A DNA stretch of 64,000 nt from Acanthacorydalis orientalis (Eukaryota > Arthropoda > Insecta > Megaloptera > Corydalidae). The stretch spans positions 1,872,501-1,936,500 of the forward strand of contig CM068318.1 in the NCBI GenBank assembly GCA_034766995.1, in the 5' to 3' direction. The position numbers and the translations under genes were made by a program. The notes under the pieces were generated by a model. That model ran no database searches. It had not been told where the DNA came from and saw only the letters and a list, made by a program, of their open reading frames with translations. Below, piece after piece: positions 1 to 11,817 of this stretch (position 1 is the first letter of the stretch; every line of letters starts with the position of its first letter).

Positions 1-110
1 AGCATCGCCATCGAAATACGCATAAACGACAATTAAATTAATCGTTGAACAATTATTGAATTCAGAAATAAAATTACAGTTTTTGAGATAAGTGAATTCG
101 TCTGTGAAAG
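1..110 (-). repeat. DR-A copy, cut by the window edge
   Basis: It reads, in minus orientation, the DR-A core: GCATCGCCATCGAAATACGC and GAACAATTATTGAATTC, then the outer AATTCGTCTGTGAAAG. DR-A orientation is called plus when it reads TTCAATAAATCATTATTGAT then TTGCTTATG then CGATGGCGATGCCATCATC. Confidence 0.7.
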
Positions 111-390
111 TTTCAATATGTTTTTTTTTCTATAAATGATAATTACATTTTCTCCAAACATTTAAAAAGTATACTAGAATATTTTCTAAAAATGTTATTC
201 TTAGTCTTTTTAACACTTACATTTGAGATTAAACAATAGACAAGATATTTAATAAAAAGATCAGATTAGAAAGTGATAAAATCAGTATCTGCAATAAATG
301 TAAATTAGTTTTAAAAAATTAAACATGGATTTACATTTTTTGGAATTAACTTAAGAAATTAGACATTTTTATTAAAATTTTGGAATAATT

Positions 391-616
391 CAATTTTATT
401 CCTAGTTAGAATGTATTTTTTTATTTACATTTATTAAACCCTTCTGATTTTTATTTATATTTTTATATGGATGTTTGATTAATGAAAATTATATATATAT
501 ATCTGTGTGTGTGTGCTGTATATAAATATAGTGTTTGTGTGTGTGATTAATTTCATGTGCCATACTTTACGGTATCAATATATGAATCAAACATTTATTA
601 TCGAACTAATAAGAAC
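391..616 (+). repeat. Direct duplication, copy A
   Basis: It starts CAATTTTATTCCTAGTTAGA, runs through GATGTTTGATTAATGAAAAT and an AT/GT-rich microsatellite core, and ends TCGAACTAATAAGAAC. Copy B at 1889-2129 keeps the same order, including ATGAATCAAACATTTA, with a longer (AT)n in the middle. Confidence 0.8.
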
Positions 617-679
617 GTGGAGAGAAATAAATAATAAATAAATAAATAAATAAAAAAAACAAAAAAAAAACGGAAAGTA

Positions 680-1300
680 TATACAATCTCCGTCACTGAC
701 AATCGTGCACGAGGGGGCAAGGCATCTCACGATTCGTCAATCACATGTTGAGTAACTGTCTTCTCTTTAACCACGCACTGTTTGTGAAAATTGCCTACTC
801 TGTTGGACGCTCGCTCGCTGTTCACAGCCGGAAAGTTCTGGCCCGGAATTCAGATCATTCGAGATGTAGAAAACATACAATCGCCGCCCCCTATTCACTC
901 ACCTCATATCAGATTCACATTACTCATAATGTAGAATGCCATATTTGAGTGCTGTTGAAAGGTCACATTCGATAAGTAGTAGTACAATGAGTCCGTCCAA
1001 CACTTACTTGCATTAAACTGTCTCGCTCGTTTGTGATCCGTTAATGTGCATAGATCTTTCGACGATATCGGATCGATCTTGTGCGATTGTTTCAGCGTTT
1101 TTGAGGTCCGACGTTCGTTCGTGTTTACGACGAGATCGAATAATACAATGTAGGTTTTTAATAATAGCTTTACACTTGTACATGTGGAATGTTTGTTCTA
1201 TGCGATAATAACTAATTGACATGTTTGAATTTATCGTCGTCTCCCGCTTTATTGTTCTTGTCTGTCGAAACGTAAATCTTCTCTCTAAGCGATACAGTGA
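680..1300. other. GC-richer island without coding signal
   Basis: CpG-containing sequence between AT-rich blocks. Small frames of fewer than 70 codons on both strands lack recognisable similarity. It may be conserved non-coding DNA. Confidence 0.3.
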
Positions 1301-1521
1301 TTATTTATCTTCAGTATGGACGTTTTACAGACAAAAAAAGTCAAACAGTATCTTTTAGTATAAATCATGCATCTACTTATATAATATCTTGACTTTGGTC
1401 ATAAATTTTCACACCTCTTCACTTCAATTCCAAACAAAAATATTAATCTATATTCGATCCACTGAATATTTCTTTAGAGATCCTGATAGCAAATCAATTA
1501 GGTATACTTTTCTTTTTCACA

Positions 1522-1582
<61 letters not shown>

Positions 1583-1888
1583 AAGTAATAAGTTTTATTT
1601 GTAAAAAAATATTTTTAAATTTGTCCATTTCTCTCTTTTTGTATAAATTTCTAACATTTTGTTGCTATAAATTAATGTGTTAAATTATTGTAACAAATAT
1701 TTTCGTTTAATTTTCATAAAAAAATAATATCTTTGTATAGAAACAACTCACTTTTATACGAAAATTGAACAACTTCCTTAAAATAATATGTATTTTCATA
1801 GTCGTCAAGTTGTAAAAAAAATGCTTCATGTTTTTAAATATTTCGAATTAGCTAATTTAAGCTACAACAATTCAATTAACAATTAATT
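1301..1888. other. AT-rich filler
   Basis: Apart from the (TA)n(GA)n array at 1524 nothing is recognisable. Confidence 0.5.
1524..1583. repeat. (TA)n(GA)n microsatellite
   Basis: About 18 TA repeats pass directly into about 11 GA repeats. Confidence 0.95.
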
Positions 1889-1987
1889 GAATTTTATTCC
1901 AAATTAGAATAAATTTTTTTCAAATATTCATTTATTGATCTTTTCTGATTTTTATTAATGTTTTTATATAGATATTTGATTAATGAA

Positions 1988-2046
<59 letters not shown>

Positions 2047-2129
2047 ATGTGTGTGTGATAAATTTCATCTACCATATTTTAAGATATCAAATATATGAAT
2101 CAAACATTTACTGTCGAATTAATAAGAAC
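1889..2129 (+). repeat. Direct duplication, copy B
   Basis: It matches copy A (391-616) from GAATTTTATTCCAAATTAGA to TCGAATTAATAAGAAC. Its internal (AT)n at 1991-2041 is much longer than in copy A, so the microsatellite has expanded since duplication or been lost in A. Confidence 0.8.
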
Positions 2130-2499
2130 AGATAAAATATTGGTTCGATTGACACATTAAAATGGTAAAGAAAAATGTAAGATCGTCTCTTCTATTCAAT
2201 TACACTGATATGAACAAGCAAGTGTTTTCGAAACTGGTTTGTCAGATAATCTCTGTGTTTCATTATTCAGATAAAATCTTTGAAACGAGAATGAATTGTT
2301 TCTAAATTACAAACGTTGCATATCGTATAATTCTATTATAATAACTACTTAGAATTATTAGATACAATTATCAGAAGTGCACTTCTAGTCATCGCATTTC
2401 CAGTTTTATGTACGTTTCCAGTATACAATTCCACATACAGACTAATCTATTTCAATTATCTACAAAAATAATGTTTAATATCACTCGCTCCGAATTCAA

Positions 2500-2830
2500 T
2501 ATCTAAGTTTTTGATGGCGTATTCGTCGACGACTACCTGTGCCATTTCCGTACTTTCGTTTTAATTAAAATAAACAATAACGACCCTTTCCTGACGGGTC
2601 GGCTGTGTATTCACGACACGAGCCGATCGGCCCTCTTCGAACAAAGTGTTGTCGTGGGACTATGACAGTCGTGTTGATTGTCATCTCGTCATAGTCACCG
2701 AGTGGTACAATAATCGAACTGGTTGACAAAAATGCGATTTTACACGTTCAATTATCGCCCGCACGTACCTTGTCGAAGAACCCTCACTGTGTTAATCTAA
2801 AGATAACGTTGTGAACGCTCTGAGTTATCC
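2500..2830. other. GC-richer island with short inverted repeats
   Basis: CGACCCTTTCCTGACGGGTCG-type arms occur at 2581-2601, and GACTATGAC (2659-2667) pairs perfectly with GTCATAGTC (2689-2697). No coding similarity. Candidate regulatory element. Confidence 0.35.
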
Positions 2831-2950
2831 GAGAGAATCTTTTTTTTTAAAAAAAATGGCTGCAGGTTCACTTCAATTATTTTTTTAGACGTGTGATTTT
2901 TTTTTGATAACTTTTAATTATTTAAAATTATCATTTTATTAAGTTTAGTT

Positions 2951-2952
2951 TG

Positions 2953-2981
<29 letters not shown>
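2951..2981. repeat. (TA)n microsatellite
   Basis: Uninterrupted TA dinucleotides. Confidence 0.9.
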
Positions 2982-2985
<4 letters not shown>

Positions 2986-3404
2986 ATCTATTAGAATTAT
3001 TCCGATAAAACTTCTATTTTTAATATTTAACAAGCACTTCCTGATATCTCCATATATTTTTAATTAAAATACTCAGTCTAAATATTTTCATTAGAAAATT
3101 TTCATTTGCATTATTTTCACTATAATTGTATATTTTTGTACGTGTGATCTTGTTAATACGGTTTTCTTTGCTCAGATTAACTGTCTCTCCTTTATCATAA
3201 AAAATACACAGTTGATCCAATAGAATGAAGACCAACAGGACAAAATATCACTTAAAGTTTTAAATGCTCTAAAACATTAAATAAGTTTTATTTCGCCCTT
3301 ATCTATCATAAACCAATTAAAATATTCGATAAATTTCTGTAAAAGATAGTTAATTATTCATAAAATTTAAATTTATTTTTATTATATTAATATTTGTAAT
3401 TTAT

Positions 3405-3577
3405 TTATATCTTCTTTTCGAAATTTTTCAGTAGACATCATCAGTCTAATATGTATTGTCTGCAATTATTATTTTATAAATTTTTAACATTTTCTTTTTT
3501 TTGTATATCTTCTTTTCGGAAATTTTCGAGCAAAATAGTCTAATATTATTTTTATTTGTCTACGATTATTTTCATAT
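3405..3577 (+). repeat. Two-unit tandem duplication, period about 98 bp
   Basis: Unit 1 (3405-3475) and unit 2 (3503-3577) share TATATCTTCTTTTCG, a GAAATTTTTC-like block, AGTCTAATAT and TTGTCTRCRATTATTATTT-like sequence, with about 25 bp between. Confidence 0.65.
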
Positions 3578-3604
3578 TTATACTATATTAAGATATAGGA
3601 TTAT

Positions 3605-3860
3605 TCAGGACACTGTAGCTGAATTCACTTTCACAAACGAATTCTTCTCTCGTTCCACAAACTATTAATATTTTTCCAATCAAAAATGTTCAATAAATGA
3701 TGATTTATCTTCTTTGAATGCTACCTATAAGTATACAGGTGAATATTTCATCGTTCTCAGAGTGTTCTTCTCTTAGATTTTCTTCTTTCTCTTAGAAAAT
3801 CTTCTTTTTAGATTTTTCTGTACCTAAGCACTATGAGGATGATTACTTCATCTTATAAAT
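3605..3860 (+). repeat. DR-A copy
   Basis: GACACTGTAGCTGAATTCAC and CACAAACGAATTCTTCTCTC lead into CAATCAAAAATGTTCAATAA and then a degenerate tail; AGATTTTTCTGTACCTAAGC at about 3811 looks like the outer part of the family. Confidence 0.65.
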
Positions 3861-4099
3861 GTGTATGAGGAACGTTCAAAAAATTTGTAGAGTGAGAGAT
3901 AAAGTCAGTAAAAGTACTTAACTTTATTAGTAATTATTTATATATGAAATTAATAAATACATATGTTTAAAATTAGATAAAATAAAAAAATATAGTTGAT
4001 TTATAAATGTTTGATTATAGATTTCGAATTTAAAGAATAATCCCAGTAAATAAAATAACATTAAAATTATTTTATAGAAATATCAAATAAATGAACTTA

Positions 4100-4720
4100 T
4101 TCATGTTCATTTTCGGGATACAAATATGTCTCTCCGGCTCTATAAACTGATTCTCTCGCAGCTAATTTATGTATAACCGTTTGATTGTCATTTCGACTCT
4201 TTACAAACGTTAAAGTTCGATCCTTGTCATCAGTCGACTATGAACAAAGTCGACAAGTCACGCGAGCACAATTAGAATAGGTGCTCAACGTCTCAGACAG
4301 AGATAATTCTATTTCGAACGGTCGACCCCGTCCACAAATTCGCATATTGCCTAAAACGAATCGACTAGAAACGTTCTTACATCTTTTTAATTAGCGACCC
4401 GAACGAGAACCGTCCGCGTTTCGTTCGTATTAATCGTCCGAATCGCACTGTAAAACTGTCGTGCGACAGAGACGGCCGATTCGAATGCGAACGTTCGACG
4501 CGTACGTTTCGTTTTATGCAGTCGAATCGAACGCCGAGTAATGTTTTTGCCGTTGTGCTCTTTGTTAGATTAGACTGACATTTTACGTGACAACAGTTTA
4601 TTAAAGTGTCCGACATGAACGTGTCCGTTTCAAAGAACTGTCAACTGACAAAGTGACTGAACGTTTCTGGAAATAACACGTTAGGTGGAAATAACACATT
4701 ATCCATATGCTCGCAGTGCA
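4100..4720. other. GC-richer island
   Basis: Dense CpG around 4380-4520 in AT-rich surroundings. A 79-codon minus-strand frame (4377-4616) has no recognised similarity and a CpG-driven Arg/Ser bias typical of chance frames. Confidence 0.3.
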
Positions 4721-4812
4721 AACGTCAAGGATTTTCATAGGTTAATTGCTTGATAAATCGTATAATATCGTAGGCTCGAAGATAGGATACACACGTACAC
4801 AATAACGAATAT

Positions 4813-5150
4813 ACAGTGAGCCACAAAAGTCTTCATACACCACTCGTGTGTGTAATATTGAATAATCTGTGAATGTTTCTTGATTAGAATATCTATATAT
4901 ATATAAATATAAGAAAAAAAAATCAAAGCGATTTTTCATATAAGCATAACAAAAAAACTAAAAATTCAGTGTCACAAAAGTTTACATATAGTAAGTGATA
5001 CAATTTAAAATTCAATTAATCGTATACAATCATGATGACTTTTAAGTATCGTTAGAAGATCCAATCCCATTCATATCTATTACTTGGCACAAATGAGACA
5101 AGCGTTTCCATTGCATCTGAAATGATTTTCATACACGTTTCAGTGTTTCT
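4813..5150. mobile_element. Tc1-like transposon remnant
   Basis: TA is followed at about 4815 by CAGTGAGCCACAAAAGTCTT, which resembles Tc1-family termini (CAGTG start, TA target). A related direct copy, CAGTGTCACAAAAGTTTACA, follows at about 4967, as in Tc1-like elements with repeated subterminal motifs. A weaker related patch (TTTCATACACGTTTCAGTG) lies near 5130. No transposase is recognisable. Confidence 0.45.
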
Positions 5151-5268
5151 TTTAGAAATTCCTAATTAGTAATATTATATTTCCGGTTTCTTCTTTCAAG
5201 TTCATCTCAAGTTTTCTCGACAGTGTTCATTTAGATTTGAATAATTTTTGAGGAAGCGAATGAAGTTA

Positions 5269-5900
5269 TTAGGTCGGTAGGAAAATAATTGCTGCTCTTG
5301 TTTTCTGGATTCTATTCTTAGTTTGTTTTTCGATGAAAGTGTCATTTAATCGTGTTCATGTTAATATAATTTTAAAGTGGATTTTTCAGTCTGTATTTTG
5401 GTAACATCGACTTTGGTTTTATTATTAATTTTGTTTAAAATTGGGCTATTGAATTAAAGATGAAAAGAAGCAATTAGTATGAGTTGAAAACGGGTTGTAA
5501 AGCAGCAAAAACTGCTCTTAAACTAAACGATGCTTTTGTTGTGGATACTGTTAAGGAATGTACGGTGTAATGATGGTTCCAAAAATTTCATGCTTGGAAG
5601 GAGAGTCTTGAAATCGAAGAAGGTCACGGGGGTCTTTCAGTTTATAACGACCAACTAAAAGCGTTAGTTGAATCAGAACCATGCACGACATTTCGAGAGC
5701 TTTCACAAAAGTTAGACGTTAGTCATCCGACAGTCCTGGACCACTTAAAACCACTCACATTAAAAAATGTATATGAATTCGACGATCATAAAGCGCAATT
5801 ATTTTTCTACCAACTCGATAGTTTTGTTCGAAAAGCGGTAGGTAAACAAGCCGATCCCATTACAGTTACTCTAAACGAATCGTTTTTAAATTATCTCTGT
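5269..5900 (+). pseudogene. Decayed mariner transposon, cecropia-like type, 5' half
   Basis: The left end begins TTAGGTCGGTAGGAAAATAA directly after a TA dinucleotide (5267-5268), like the terminal repeats of cecropia-subfamily mariners. A degraded transposase frame starts at ATG 5460 and reads on to about 5830. Recognisable parts are the N-terminal helix-turn-helix region (WFQKFHAWKESLEIEEGHGG) followed by PCTTFRELSQKLDVSHPTV, matching the REVAxxLxVxHxTV block of the family. Stops occur at codon 6 (5475) and as a TAATGA pair near 5568-5573. The catalytic DDD region is not recognisable and no right terminal repeat was found, so the copy is truncated and dead. Confidence 0.85.
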
Positions 5901-6240
5901 AATAACTTGTTATGTTTGATACTTAAATGATGATGACAGTGTTCCGTTGTCTATTTTTCTTGTAGAAAAAAATATCCACGTACTGTCTAGACACGGTAAG
6001 CAAGGTAACAACTCTGACCTTATGCTCACCCTTTGTAAAATGGAAACGACATGTGTGTTGTGATCTTGTAACCAGTGCCGCATCCAGTACATGATTCTAG
6101 TTTCGATCGAATGCAGTTTATTCTAGATTATGCTGGCTTTGGTTACTTTTTACATGGAATTGATGCCGATTTAAATGTTTTTTTTTGCATCTTACATGCG
6201 AATCATTGTTACAATAAATATATATCTTTTTACAAACTAA
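5901..6240. other. Sequence after the mariner 5' half, origin unclear
   Basis: It is moderately GC-rich compared with its flanks and holds a 60-codon minus-strand open frame with no recognised similarity. It could be the diverged remainder of the mariner at 5269 or unrelated host DNA. No terminal inverted repeat is visible before the AT-rich stretch at 6180. Confidence 0.3.
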
Positions 6241-6402
6241 TCGCCCTTAAATAATAAACGATAAAATAATTACTGAACATATAAATAAATTTCTATACAA
6301 AATATAAAACTATTTCTGAATACTATTTTCGTTATACTGAATTGATTTTGAGATTCAATTAATGATATTTTTATTTTATATGAAAGTCATTTTTATTCAC
6401 AA

Positions 6403-6408
<6 letters not shown>

Positions 6409-6468
<60 letters not shown>

Positions 6469-6470
6469 TT
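6409..6470. repeat. (AT)n(GT)n microsatellite
   Basis: About 22 AT repeats followed by about 8 GT repeats. A minus-strand frame of repeated IY residues here is an artefact of the repeat. Confidence 0.95.
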
Positions 6471-6479
6471 ATATTAAAT

Positions 6480-7510
6480 ACGAATAACTTTTTCACTCGG
6501 ATCCTAGTGTATAAAAACCTCGCCGATCCTACGTCGATTGAAAACAAATCATACAAGAATCCACTGACACTTCTATACGTTCTCTCCCGACCGTCCTCTA
6601 TTCAGAAACAACATTAATTATAATAATTTGACACATGCATTGACAGTATTATCCTTTCGAGAGAGGAAAAAACGAAAAGCAACAGCACAACAGTATCCTT
6701 ATTAACGGTACGTCAATGGCAGATAATGCAGCGTGTGTCGGAAAGTCAATAATAGTGGATGGTAAGGGAGTGTGTGACTATTTTCAAAGAGATTAGCGAA
6801 GTCATCGCGCTGATTGGGACAGCTGAAGGGTTGGCCGCCAGTTGAGTGTCTTTCACGATTATGACGGCGATCATTGTCATCGGCACACAATCTATACGAT
6901 GATGTGGCGAGAAGAGGTTTCGAACGAGTAAAAAAAAGAATGAAAAGTACCGTCGATGAAGTATGATTTTCGACGAATTTCAGTACGGATAAAGAGCGTA
7001 TGCGTCGAGGTGAGAACATCTCGTACACGAGAAAAAAGTATTGAAGCTCGTTCAGTTCACACAAAAAAAGGAAAGAGACAAACGTCGCAATATTTTTCCT
7101 TATCAAGAGCGTACCGTCGTCACGTCTTGGAAATATCATCGACTCCGGACAATGTTCGTCGAACAAATGTCAACAACAAATCAACAACGCCGGTGCCATG
7201 CTATGAGGCGTGCGTGCGTCAACCGTGTCAGGTCTTCAATGTCCTGAACAGAATGGTACAGTCGTGCTAATAATGTGTCCCATGGGAGCGACGATGACGA
7301 AGGCGGGATGACGGTTATCTGTGTGCCCTCACATTCAGTCAGTCAATGTGTCTGAGTGTCCGTCTGTCGGACACCGTTTAAATAACAGCAGGTTGTGAGC
7401 GTCACGTTTGTACACCGGCAAAGCGCCACGACTTGTCACGGTCTGTGATTATAAATGGAATTCTACACTAACACATTCACACTCATTGTTAATAACACGC
7501 CATTAGTTAC
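6480..7510. other. GC-richer island with overlapping chance frames
   Basis: Contains the longest open frame in the window (154 codons, minus, 6702-7166) overlapping a 104-codon plus frame. Neither shows a recognisable domain, signal peptide or splice-flanked block. Treated as non-coding; a candidate regulatory stretch. Confidence 0.35.
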
Positions 7511-7542
7511 AATTGTTCATTTGTGCGTACACACACATAGAC

Positions 7543-7544
<2 letters not shown>

Positions 7545-7577
<33 letters not shown>
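7545..7577. repeat. (AT)n microsatellite
   Basis: Pure AT array after an ACACACATAGAC stretch. Confidence 0.9.
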
Positions 7578-7580
<3 letters not shown>

Positions 7581-7969
7581 AACAGTTTAAAGTGTGTGAA
7601 GACAAATATAGATCACGGATTCTAAAAAAGTCGATACAATTATCAACAAAAACGTATAGATAAAGTCGAATGCAATATGAATTATTTCTTTATCCCATAA
7701 AATGTTTTCTTGAAGCTTGACTCCCTTCATTCTCTTCACAGAAATATACATTTCCTTACATTTTATGGCCAGTTATTGAATTATCCTCTTTACAAATTGA
7801 TTGTGTGGATTTTCAAGGAACCATTTCACTGGTTGGAAAATCATAATACACCTATTAAGTCGCAGTGCAATTCTAACACTGTAGCTAAATTCTCTTACAC
7901 AAATTAATCATCTTTCATCCCAAATAATCATAAAAAAAAATCAGAAATATTCAGTATAAAAATAGGTTT

Positions 7970-8520
7970 TAAAATCAATGAAAGTTTTCCTAGTTGTCGA
8001 CGCGCACATAAACCATCACAATGACTAACGAACTCTATTATTATTATTAATCAGTTGTGGGACTGAATTTTCATACAGAAAAAAAAACATAAAATATTCT
8101 AAGAATAATAACCAGACTTAATAAAAATTAAAAGAGTGTGGATTGGCTGTATCGTTATTTTTTTATAATATACATTTGTCTTTATGCCATGTCTTGTTTA
8201 CCTTCCTCATCCAACTCTATATTGTGCTCATCAATATATCTATGATTTCACAAATGAATACATTTTAGCATAAAAATAAATCTAGAATAAGAAAAGTTCA
8301 ACAGAAAATTTAGGGAAACTGTTCAGTCCGTACGTTAGGTTTGATTGTTTTTCAAAAATTCATTCTTTTTTCACGCCACGACACATACAAAAACGTTTCG
8401 ATCAAAAATATTCAATAAATCATTTTTGATCGTTTTCGATTGTTGCTTATGCGAATTTCGATGGCGATTCCATCATCTTCGAAGCGCCGAGGCATAGAAG
8501 AATCTGAAGATGCGTATAAT
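7970..8520 (+). repeat. Long DR-A copy, about 540-bp unit (head module plus core)
   Basis: The head reads AGTTGTCGACGCGCACATAA. It is followed by GTGGGACTGAATTTTCATAC, a (T)n-rich GGCTGTATCGTT segment, TGCTCATCAATATATCTATG, GGGAAACTGTTCAGTCCGTA and then the core TTCAATAAATCATTTTTGAT, GTTGCTTATGCGAATTTCGA. The copy at 18480-19015 matches all these blocks in reverse, which defines the unit. Outer DR-A sequence also precedes it at 7870-7920 (AACACTGTAGCTAAATTC). Confidence 0.75.
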
Positions 8521-8688
8521 AATGACTTATTTCTAATCAGAGAACATTGTTAGTGGAATGAACAAAGAACTCATTTCTGAAATTTTAAATATGTATTCTT
8601 GTTGGAAAAAAAATTTTTCTCAGATTTTCAATCATATAATATTTAATTGATTTATCTCTTAACTTACATAGTTTTGACTTTAATTGAG

Positions 8689-8690
<2 letters not shown>

Positions 8691-8742
<52 letters not shown>
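8691..8742. repeat. (AT)n microsatellite
   Basis: About 25 AT repeats. Confidence 0.95.
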
Positions 8743-8744
<2 letters not shown>

Positions 8745-8863
8745 ATATAATATTTATGGTAATTTTTAAATCAGTGAGGCATGTATGTAAATCGTACATA
8801 ATTTTACTATGCAAACAGTCGACAAAATGAGAAATTGTTTTCAAATATGTACCTTACAGGTAA

Positions 8864-9120
8864 CTATAAAAATAACAAAATATCATTCCTAATATTTAGC
8901 ATCTCTTCTTGTCCAAATAAAATACTATTATCAACAATAGATCCACTGTGGCCAACCGATATTATATGTAAACACTTGATTTTTTCTGTGAACACAGATA
9001 CTGGCATTGTTGTCGGTGACAGAAGTGGACATGGGACCTTTTTCACACTTGCCTTCCGTCCACTTGTGTCTTTAAAGGTTGACAAAAGATATCTAAGCAT
9101 CATCGCACGTCATTTCGTAT
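8864..9120 (-). pseudogene. Possible PIF/Harbinger transposase remnant
   Basis: A 79-codon minus-strand frame contains KCLHIISVGHSGSIVDNSIL. This resembles the GxPGSxHDxxIF block around the second catalytic Asp of Harbinger-type transposases (DDE_Tnp_4). The preceding block that usually reads NxQxxCD is not clear, and stops occur upstream at about 9110-9150. The plus-strand 108-codon frame over the same DNA (8835-9161) has no recognisable similarity. Assignment is tentative. Confidence 0.35.
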
Positions 9121-9460
9121 ACTTTTTTTTCAATACATTCGGCTCGAAACTCGAGTGGTAGTCGAAAATGTCACTTCGGGATAAGTCAAGCGAAAAATAT
9201 TCATCTGTGTTGTGTCCCCATGGTTTGAATAGGAATTATAGATGGTTCGTTTAATTTTTATGATAGTAAAAGAGATAGTTGTGTACAGTTTTTTTTCCCT
9301 CCGATAGTTTGTCAGGTAATGTTTAAGACACTGTGTTGGGTTATTTAGATTTTATATGAAACATAAAAGTATTTAATGTCAGTTTTTTATATTCATAGTA
9401 AAATTTATCATTTGAATCTTAGATTTTTTACAAATCTATTTATTTTTATAAACATATTTG

Positions 9461-9463
<3 letters not shown>

Positions 9464-9501
<38 letters not shown>
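9464..9501. repeat. (AT)n microsatellite
   Basis: About 18 AT repeats. Confidence 0.95.
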
Positions 9502-9503
<2 letters not shown>

Positions 9504-9639
9504 ATGGAAGCTGTAAAAGGTTCTTTGTGTACACAAAAAATTCGATACAGTTAATTTATCCTGACTTTAAAAAAAATGCGTTCGTTATAAAAGGTACAAT
9601 GATCAACAAAAGCAACCCTGATTTTCTATTTGATGCCTG

Positions 9640-10900
9640 AAATTGACAAGACAAAGTCTATTAGCTAACACCGCCATCAATTGATTGGTATCGCCAAGGT
9701 TAATTTCCAATCGGCAACTTAAATCAATTTGTTATCCGCAACACGCATCACCTTTCGACGTGTTTGTTCCCTTCTACGGCGCATTAAATACGAAAAAAAA
9801 ATCAGTAAAAATCAGATTTCGGTCTCGGCATTGTTTCCCGTACGAGTATGTTTCAGTATAAATCGAAAAATCAATCTTAATAAAAGTTGAAATGAGATTT
9901 ATCGAAATCGGTACAGATGGAAATATAAATTGATTTTTCTACGAATATTACTTTGAACAAAATCGCATTTTTCTATTTTTAATTCGACTCGAACATTAAA
10001 ATTCGACTGAGATTTTTATTAGATTTCCCATCTAAATAATATTAATGATAACAGTATGCATGCTGTTGATTGATAAATCAATCTTTTTGTAGACAGAGCT
10101 ATTATTTGTCATACTGAAGTTTCAATTGTCTCTTTTTATATTTTCATAATCCAATCGAGGCGTTATCCCGATGGTCTTGGTCTTTGTAAATCGGTTGAGT
10201 ATTCATAAGTCGTTATCAATTTAGTCCTTTCAGTCACACTCAGAAAGCTTATCGATAAACTCGAAAGTTTATCAACAAATTTCAAAACGCAAACGAATTA
10301 TCAAACGTACTGTTTATAAATATCAGACATGAATTCGGAAAAAAGTGTAATGCAGATATTTCTAGTCTAACTGAAAGGCCAGTCCGCAGTACCTTTTCGA
10401 ATTCTACATATGTGGAAAAAAACCATACCCTCACATACACACACACACACGCCCTATTAATAAATTATGAAACGTCGCCAGCAGAGCATTTCATATATTG
10501 ACATCAGAGAATAAAGCGGTAATTCGCAAGCCTCTCGGTCATTTTGTATGTGCGCGTATTCGTATGGTCATTGCTCATTCAATTATAGTCAATTCAGGCA
10601 TGACGATCAGTCGTAAAAACATGCGAAAAAATGGGTTCGTTGTTAATTTTTCATTATTCGGCGCCGGCGGCGAAGTGTATTGACTTACGCTTCACATTTT
10701 TGACGGATCCCGATCGATTTTCACAATGCATTTACGGCTACTGTTACGCAGTGTCGTCGACTTGAATTAAAAATATAACGCGATCAAACATGTTCACTGC
10801 CATTCATGTGGTTCTAATTTTGTAATTGGTTTGGCTTAATTTGATCGTTTCCGTGCTGTGTACAAATTATGTTACAATACACACACACGGATACGTGTGT
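9640..10900. other. Mixed island and AT-rich DNA
   Basis: GC-richer parts lie at 9655-9800 and 10490-10870. 10865-10895 holds ACACACACGGATACGTGTGT, a short inverted repeat. No coding similarity. Confidence 0.3.
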
Positions 10901-11817
10901 ATGATAGAGCCGATTCGAAAATTAATATACCTACAATTGAGTTCACCGATCGTTTTCAATCAAACATAGATAACAGATTAAAAGAAATATTTTTTTTAAA
11001 TTTCTCATTCACTTATTCTTAAAGTAAATCTGTTTTAAGAAACAGAAACAGCATTCATAGACAGAAAATAAAAATTAACACCTCTGCATATCTTCTTAGA
11101 ACTGAAACTTTATGATATATTTTTTACTAATTTGACTTAAATATTGACAAAATCCTTGAAAGGAAACTAGTTCACAACGCAGCCAATAAAACGATTCATT
11201 TCTTTAATTTAACTACGAATATATCTTGAAAATAAAATAGAATAAATAACGTGAAGAAGAGAAGAGGTGATATAATAGAATACATTTTGAGTCGATAAGA
11301 GTTGATAAAAATGATAATATGAAATAAAAGGAACATAGAAGATCAAGAATCGAATATGTAAAGCAGGTAATGTAAGATTTAAAATTCTAAAATATCGACC
11401 ACTGCTAGAGTTCAACAATAAAAATAGATATTTGAATCAAACCGATCCAGTAATCATTAACCAACATAATATTAAAGCTATGTTTTGTAAATCTAATTAA
11501 ATTGTAATTTTATTGAAATTATACTGAAAAATCTTTCAAACTATGACTATGGTAAAAGAAGTAGCACTTACATAGTGTGTTGACCAGATCTACTTATAGA
11601 TTTATCAGATTTTTCTGCTCGATAGCGCTCTGAAGATAATGGAGTCGCAACGAAATGTGTGTAAACTGCAATCAAGAATGATAAACAATCAATTATTGAA
11701 GATTTGTGACTAGAAAAAACATGTTTAATTTTCGTATATTCTTTTGTAAAAAAATATCAATAACAATATTTATAAATTTTAATAGATGCATTAAAATTGT
11801 CTGACGTTTCAAAATGT
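10901..11817. other. AT-rich filler
   Basis: No recognisable element; a short minus-strand 69-codon frame at 11209-11418 is not credible. Confidence 0.45.

Noticed and set aside
6702..7166. 154-codon minus-strand frame, the longest in the window
   Set aside because: No recognisable domain, overlaps a 104-codon plus frame with equally little support, and lies in a GC-richer island where stops are rarer by chance.
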